This document shows positions 60,246 to 64,000 of a stretch of 64,000 nt of DNA, piece by piece. The notes below the pieces were generated by a model. That model saw only the letters and a list, made by a program, of their open reading frames with translations, had not been told where the DNA came from and made no database searches. Each line of letters begins with the position of its first letter. The stretch's first letter is position 1. The DNA is from Roseivirga sp. E12 (GTDB lineage: Bacteria > Bacteroidota > Bacteroidia > Cytophagales > Cyclobacteriaceae), in NCBI RefSeq assembly GCF_017592825.1, contig NZ_JAGFMD010000001.1:1633225-1697224 (forward strand), written 5' to 3'. Position numbers and translations under genes: made by a program.

Positions 60246-61304
60246 TTAATTCGTAGTCGTACCACCACAACTTGACCCAGCACCAGCAGTGCAGCCAAAA
60301 CAATGTTGGTTGATAATAATTTCTCGATTCATTACCTTTTCGTAATCAAAATCACTCACGTGATTTGGAGCGCCATCGGTAAGTTTCAATTCAAGCATTT
60401 GGTTGAAGTCACAGTCATATAAATAACCGTCCCATCCCACAGACACCATACTTCGGCACATAACCCCTGCTACCGCCATTGGATTAAAGGCGTTAGTCAG
60501 TTCATTCATATAGTCTTCGTAATTCTCTGATCTAATCAGGTAGTCTAAGAAACGACTGACGGGTAGATTCGTGATCGCAAAAAGATCGTTAAACACAATG
60601 TCATAGCTATCCTTCAGCTTCCTTTCATACTCTTGTTGAAGTACAACCTGATCGTCAGGCAGGTAAGCCCCCGATGGGTTATAAACTAAATCAAGCTTGA
60701 GTCCTGTTCCTTCTTTTCCGTAGCCAACAGCATTTAACATCTGAAGGGCTTTTATGGACTTTTCAAAAACACCATCTCCCCTTTGTGCATCAGTTCGCCT
60801 AGCCGTAAAAGATGGCAAAGAAGAAACCACATTAACCCTGTGCTTTTTGAAGAACTCTGGAAGGTCATTGTACTTAGGGTTGGCTAGGATGATGGTAAGA
60901 TTACAGCGCACAAGGACCTGCTTACCTAGCTTTGATAATTCTTCCACAAACCACCTGAACTCAGGGTTCATTTCCGGTGCCCCACCAGTCAAATCCACGA
61001 CCTTGATATCGGGGTTTTTCAGTGCTTCCAAACATTGCTGCATAGTAGCTCTGGTCATGATCTCTTTACGATCTGGACCGGCATCGACATGACAATGCTT
61101 GCACACCTGGTTGCACATCTTCCCTACATTGATTTGAAAAACTTCAACACTTACCGGCTTAAGTATTTTCATACCAACCTCTGCAATCTTATCTCCAAAA
61201 GAGGGTATACCAATACTGGCATGATCGCTCAGCACTTTAATCTGCTCTTCTGGTGTAGATAACCAATGCTTGGTCTTCTTTAGGCTTTGAGTAGCAAGTG
61301 CCAT
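60246..61304 (-). CDS. arsS: Arsenosugar biosynthesis radical SAM protein ArsS
   Basis: A 352-residue radical SAM enzyme: CX3CX2C cluster motif at 64-71 (MCNQVCKHCHVDAG), central barrel (VVDLTGGAPEMNPEFRWFVEEL), and a C-terminal cysteine-rich tail CFGCTAGAGSSCGG. ArsS joins the deoxyadenosyl group to methylated arsenic. In some organisms the tail has selenocysteine; here all positions read as cysteine. It lies between the peroxidase-like gene (one-base gap) and arsM. Confidence 0.92.
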   Translation of the reverse strand: MALATQSLKKTKHWLSTPEEQIKVLSDHASIGIPSFGDKIAEVGMKILKPVSVEVFQINVGKMCNQVCKHCHVDAGPDRKEIMTRATMQQCLEALKNPDIKVVDLTGGAPEMNPEFRWFVEELSKLGKQVLVRCNLTIILANPKYNDLPEFFKKHRVNVVSSLPSFTARRTDAQRGDGVFEKSIKALQMLNAVGYGKEGTGLKLDLVYNPSGAYLPDDQVVLQQEYERKLKDSYDIVFNDLFAITNLPVSRFLDYLIRSENYEDYMNELTNAFNPMAVAGVMCRSMVSVGWDGYLYDCDFNQMLELKLTDGAPNHVSDFDYEKVMNREIIINQHCFGCTAGAGSSCGGTTTN

Positions 61305-61305
61305 A

Positions 61306-61641
61306 TTACATTAATTTGTCTTCCATTTCATTCATCATCTGAACTCCGTGCACTAGAACAGCACCACCTTTGATAGCCGCAGCAACGTGCACCGCTTCCA
61401 TCATTTGTTCTTCATCTGCTCCTTTTTTCATACATGAGTCTGTATATGCATCTATGCAATATGGGCACTGAACAGCATGGGAAACTGCTAATGCAATGAG
61501 CGCTTTCTCCCGAGCCGTTAATGCACCTGGCTTAAAAACGCTTCCGTACCAGTCGAAAAACTTGGTACCCATTTCTTCTTGTAATTCTGTAATCTTAGAG
61601 AACTTCTTCAGGTCCTCAGGTTTATAATAAGTCTTAGACAT
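61306..61641 (-). CDS. Arsenosugar biosynthesis-associated peroxidase-like protein
   Basis: A 111-residue carboxymuconolactone-decarboxylase (AhpD-like) fold: LTAREKALIALAVSHAVQCPYCIDAYTDSCMKKGADEEQMMEAVHVAAAIKGG with the redox CxxC. Family members are peroxidase-like and travel with ArsS and ArsM. It precedes arsS by one base, so it is translationally coupled. Confidence 0.92.
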   Translation of the reverse strand: MSKTYYKPEDLKKFSKITELQEEMGTKFFDWYGSVFKPGALTAREKALIALAVSHAVQCPYCIDAYTDSCMKKGADEEQMMEAVHVAAAIKGGAVLVHGVQMMNEMEDKLM

Positions 61642-61705
61642 GCTAATTGCTTTAAGTATTGAAAATCAGTGCTAGTGGCTATTACTAGCGTGAATTGGTT
61701 ACCGA

Positions 61706-62386
61706 TCAAAAAGCAAATTGAGGGGGACCCCGGACAACTCTGACTGTAACAGCAAATGGGTTGAACCCCAGATAAGCTCGGATAGTCCCGGTTGTATGAT
61801 AAAAGATATTCCGCAGAAATAACCGAACGCCTCTGTTCAGGGTCGATTTAAATCGGAGAAGGAAATTGACATCCTCATAAGTGTTGAGATCTAGTCTGGT
61901 CTTGAGGTCAATGACATTATTCAATAAACCACTCAACTGATGATGCACTGAATCAGAATGCCAGCGAATGCTCTCAAAATCAATGGCATGGGCCTCTGAT
62001 AAATCAACTCCTAAAAGGTAAACTCCTCCACGATCATCACGGCCAAGAACACTATACCCTTTTTGCAGGGCCATACCAGCCTTTTGAATATCGCTCGCAG
62101 ATAGTTCCGGGGCATCATTACCAATAACAATGACACTTTCGAATCCTTGCTGAGCAACTGTTTTTAGGGCATGAGTTAGTCTTTCACCGAAAGTGTCGCC
62201 CACTTGCTCATTTGAGTAAACCTCAATAAGCGGTAAACCAGAGTCTTTTACTGTTTGGAGCGTCTTATTGACGAAGAACTTATATAAAGAAGAAAACCCA
62301 GTTCTATTCAAGCCAAAAGACTTGGCTTTAAACTCATCTTTGAGAGTCCGCGAAAAGAATAATACTGCCGTTTTATTTGATGACAT
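61706..62386 (-). CDS. DUF2064 / TIGR04282-type arsenosugar glycosyltransferase
   Basis: A 226-residue protein: LLFFSRTLKDEFKAKSF-like start (VLFFSRTLKDEF), QQGFESVIVIGNDAPELSASDIQKA, YSVLGRDDRGGVYLLGVDL, all typical of DUF2064 nucleotide-sugar transferases named with arsenosugar biosynthesis. Its chain ends in GPPQFAF. Located 65 bases upstream of the peroxidase-like gene in the same direction, completing a four-gene arsenosugar operon. Confidence 0.85.
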   Translation of the reverse strand: MSSNKTAVLFFSRTLKDEFKAKSFGLNRTGFSSLYKFFVNKTLQTVKDSGLPLIEVYSNEQVGDTFGERLTHALKTVAQQGFESVIVIGNDAPELSASDIQKAGMALQKGYSVLGRDDRGGVYLLGVDLSEAHAIDFESIRWHSDSVHHQLSGLLNNVIDLKTRLDLNTYEDVNFLLRFKSTLNRGVRLFLRNIFYHTTGTIRAYLGFNPFAVTVRVVRGPPQFAF

Positions 62387-62511
62387 TCAATGGGAATTTA
62401 GAGCCTTAACCGCGCATTCTCAAAATTAATTTCACAAGAGGAGATTCAGATTCTCTAAATGTCAGCTAACAAACATCTATCTAGTGCAGAGCAGATAAAG
62501 AAAGGTTGTAT

Positions 62512-63462
62512 TTATGCTAAACTGGAAACAGTGCGTCTCGACTGATTTCTGAAAACCGAAGGAGTAAGTCCTGCATAACTTGTAAAAAGTCGTGTAAATG
62601 AACTCACATCTTTGAACCCTACTTCTGTGCAAATCGTCTGGACTGAAAAGGACTTGTTTAACAATAACCATTTGGCTTTTTCAATCCTTAAGCCAGTAAC
62701 AAATTTCTTTGGCGTAATACCAAAAGTATGTTTGAATGCTCTATGGAAATGGTAAGGTGATAGGCATGCGACCTTAGAAAGCTCATTGAGATTAACATCC
62801 TCAGAAAAGTGTGCCTGTATATAGTCTCGAGCTATTGACAGCCTCTTATACAACTCAACCTTTGTCGATCTTTTTACAATTTCCTGATCTTGAAAAACAT
62901 TCAGAGAGGAGTTGGCACTGGCAAAGACAGATTCGAGCATACTGCTAAAGAGGTCGTAATCGTCAGTATCGTTAAAACGATTCATTTTATTACCCATAGC
63001 ATCCTCAATAGCCACTCTTAGTTTGTCGGTTATTGGTAGTGTATGAAGTGGAAACTCGGGCAGAGGGTCGCTCAAATCATACAACCCAAAACCATCTAGA
63101 AGTCCAGCTTGAGTACGCATATGGTATGATACAAAATCCTTCACAAAGTTTTCGTTGAAGCAGAAAGCGAGCATCGTGGTATCTTCTCCATATTCAGAAC
63201 TGACCGAATATTCGGTTTCGTGATTCATTACCAGAAACTGATCTGTATTTACTCGAAGTTGAGCATCATTGATATGATAGAGCTGAGTACCTTTCAATCC
63301 AAAGCGAATCGAAAACCTTGTTTTTTGATCCTCACCTAGGAGATCTTTCGAAGTGAAATGAGCATAACCGTTGTTAATTCCCTCGATTTGTCCGTGTTCG
63401 GCACGCCAGTAAATCTGTCCACCTTTTCTATGAATAGTGTGTTGACCTTTGTATGCTATCAT
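62512..63462 (-). CDS. AraC family transcriptional regulator
   Basis: A 316-residue regulator. The N-terminal ~190 residues form a cupin-like sensor (FSIRFGLKGTQLYHINDAQLRVNTDQFLVMNHETEYSV) and the C-terminus is a double HTH: VNLNELSKVACLSPYHFHRAFKHTFGITPKKFVTGLRIEKAKWLL, then TICTEVGFKDVSSFTRLFTSYAGLTPSVFR. The gene is alone, 125 bases upstream of the arsenosugar operon and in the same direction; whether it senses arsenic is unknown. Confidence 0.92.
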   Translation of the reverse strand: MIAYKGQHTIHRKGGQIYWRAEHGQIEGINNGYAHFTSKDLLGEDQKTRFSIRFGLKGTQLYHINDAQLRVNTDQFLVMNHETEYSVSSEYGEDTTMLAFCFNENFVKDFVSYHMRTQAGLLDGFGLYDLSDPLPEFPLHTLPITDKLRVAIEDAMGNKMNRFNDTDDYDLFSSMLESVFASANSSLNVFQDQEIVKRSTKVELYKRLSIARDYIQAHFSEDVNLNELSKVACLSPYHFHRAFKHTFGITPKKFVTGLRIEKAKWLLLNKSFSVQTICTEVGFKDVSSFTRLFTSYAGLTPSVFRNQSRRTVSSLA

Positions 63463-63580
63463 TGAGTTGACCTTTAACCCAATCTAACGAGGGATGAATA
63501 AAGTCAATTCAAATTTTATGTAAGTGGTTACGGTATGAGTTGTTTCGCTACAGGTTTATCGTCACCTCATAGTTTCAAAG
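63463..63580. other. Intergenic region upstream of the AraC gene
   Basis: About 120 A/T-rich bases that hold the AraC promoter. No coding frame, tRNA or repeat recognised until the tandem array begins at 63581. Confidence 0.6.
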
Positions 63581-64000
63581 CAAGCACTTAACAAGATTGC
63601 TGGCGCGATCCTGAATCATCACGCCTGACCATAGAAAAGCCCGTGCTAAGCACTATTCTTTTTTCATGCACAAAATCTCGAAACAAGCACTTAACAGGAT
63701 TGCTAACGCGATCCTGACTCCCCACTCCTGACCATACAAAAGCCCGTGCTGCGCACTGTTCTTTTTTCATGCACAAAATCTCGAAGCAAATACTTAACAG
63801 GATTGCTGACGCGATCCTAACTCATCACGCCTGACCATAGAAAAGCCCGTGCTGCGCACTGTTCTTTTTTCATGCACAAAATCTCGAAGCAAGCACTTAA
63901 CAGGGTTGCTGACGCGATCCTGAATCATCACGCCTGACCATAGAAAAGCCCGTGCTAAGCACTATTCTTTTTTCATGCACAAAATCTCGAAGCAAGCACT
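63581..64000. repeat. Tandem repeat array, 103-bp period, with two hairpins per unit
   Basis: Units start at 63581, 63684, 63787 and 63890, and a fifth begins at 63993 at the window edge, each 103 bases apart (CAAGCACTTAAC first). Every unit has an inverted repeat CAGGATTGC/GCGATCCTG (one G-T pair, point changes in other copies) and a second one, GTGC/GCAC, next to A- and T-runs (AAAAG… CTTTTTT), like terminators. The loop is TAA in units 1 and 4 and TGC in units 2 and 3. 103 is not a multiple of three, so no repeat protein. Continues beyond the window. Confidence 0.9.

Noticed and set aside
60754..61092. 112-residue plus-strand frame
   Set aside because: Antisense shadow of arsS; the opposite frame has clear radical SAM motifs.
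63588..63776. 62-residue frame on the minus strand inside the repeat array
   Set aside because: It arises from the repeats, and the 103-base period shifts the frame in every unit, so it is unlikely to be a gene.
63581..64000. Integron attC-like or CRISPR-like array
   Set aside because: Units contain ACTTAAC, which resembles an attC core, but no GTTRRRY partner or cassette genes are present. The units are near-identical along their whole length with no variable spacers, so neither model fits.

Overview
The window looks like chromosomal DNA of a marine-type Bacteroidota, most likely order Cytophagales (Roseivirga/Fulvivirga-like). This rests on family content, not on a marker-gene comparison: a ubiE-porT pair (PorT belongs to the type IX secretion machinery), DUF5606 and DUF6588 proteins, orphan MacB-type FtsX permeases (one with PadR), lipoprotein DUF1080 sugar enzymes, and several TTG or GTG starts. 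About 60 protein genes, one tRNA-Glu, several hairpin terminators and several repeat families can be supported.

Layout. 1-4.6 kb: tail of a CsgG-like protein, a DUF1295/DUF2177 membrane pair, and a PadR-controlled FtsX permease with a large dyad in front. 4.7-7.5 kb: an exported Gfo/Idh/MocA oxidoreductase with two DUF1080 lipoproteins, a 3-keto-sugar type operon. 7.5-13.1 kb: a tight eight-gene unit read on the minus strand from truncated haemoglobin through a four-TM protein, CcoN-like oxidase subunit, CcoO-cytochrome c fusion, two small membrane proteins and a hexameric tyrosine-coordinated haem protein (HTHP) to a cupin. It is headed by a Crp/Fnr gene and an 18-bp Crp-type operator. 13.7-15.6 kb: two tandem cytochrome P460 genes and a second Crp/Fnr regulator. 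Together, 7.5-15.6 kb reads as a low-oxygen and reactive-nitrogen response island.

15.7-23.4 kb: a WYL regulator with two identical operator copies and its SnoaL-like target, a hypothetical gene bracketed by ~162-bp direct repeats, a GNAT enzyme, a divergent AraC/YHS pair, a secreted alpha/beta hydrolase and an ECF sigma factor with a membrane partner. 23.6-28.3 kb is the accessory hot spot: a stand-alone, AT-rich NACHT NTPase gene (bacterial NLR-like, candidate antiphage protein), a sarcosine-oxidase-like flavoenzyme, and a REP-associated tyrosine transposase flanked by two inverted hairpins that differ by a compensatory base pair.

28.4-52 kb is mostly housekeeping: trehalase, a second FtsX permease followed by a 50-residue PspC gene, tRNA-Glu with a decayed 3' duplicate, GAPDH, an M1 aminopeptidase lipoprotein, SDR, PorT, UbiE/MenG, FKBP, EngB, DUF5606, fructose-bisphosphatase, aspartate kinase, low-molecular-weight phosphatase, crotonase, outer-membrane proteins, WaaA and RsgA, a thioesterase and Dps. 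52.1-59.1 kb: OxyR with a consensus OxyR site overlapping its own start, a TipA-like MerR regulator with its palindrome, a third FtsX permease, a PD40-propeller lipoprotein and a large membrane protein. 59.2-62.4 kb: an arsenosugar cluster (ArsM, ArsS, peroxidase-like protein, DUF2064 glycosyltransferase), with an AraC regulator beside it. The window ends inside a 103-bp-period tandem repeat array whose units each carry two potential hairpins.
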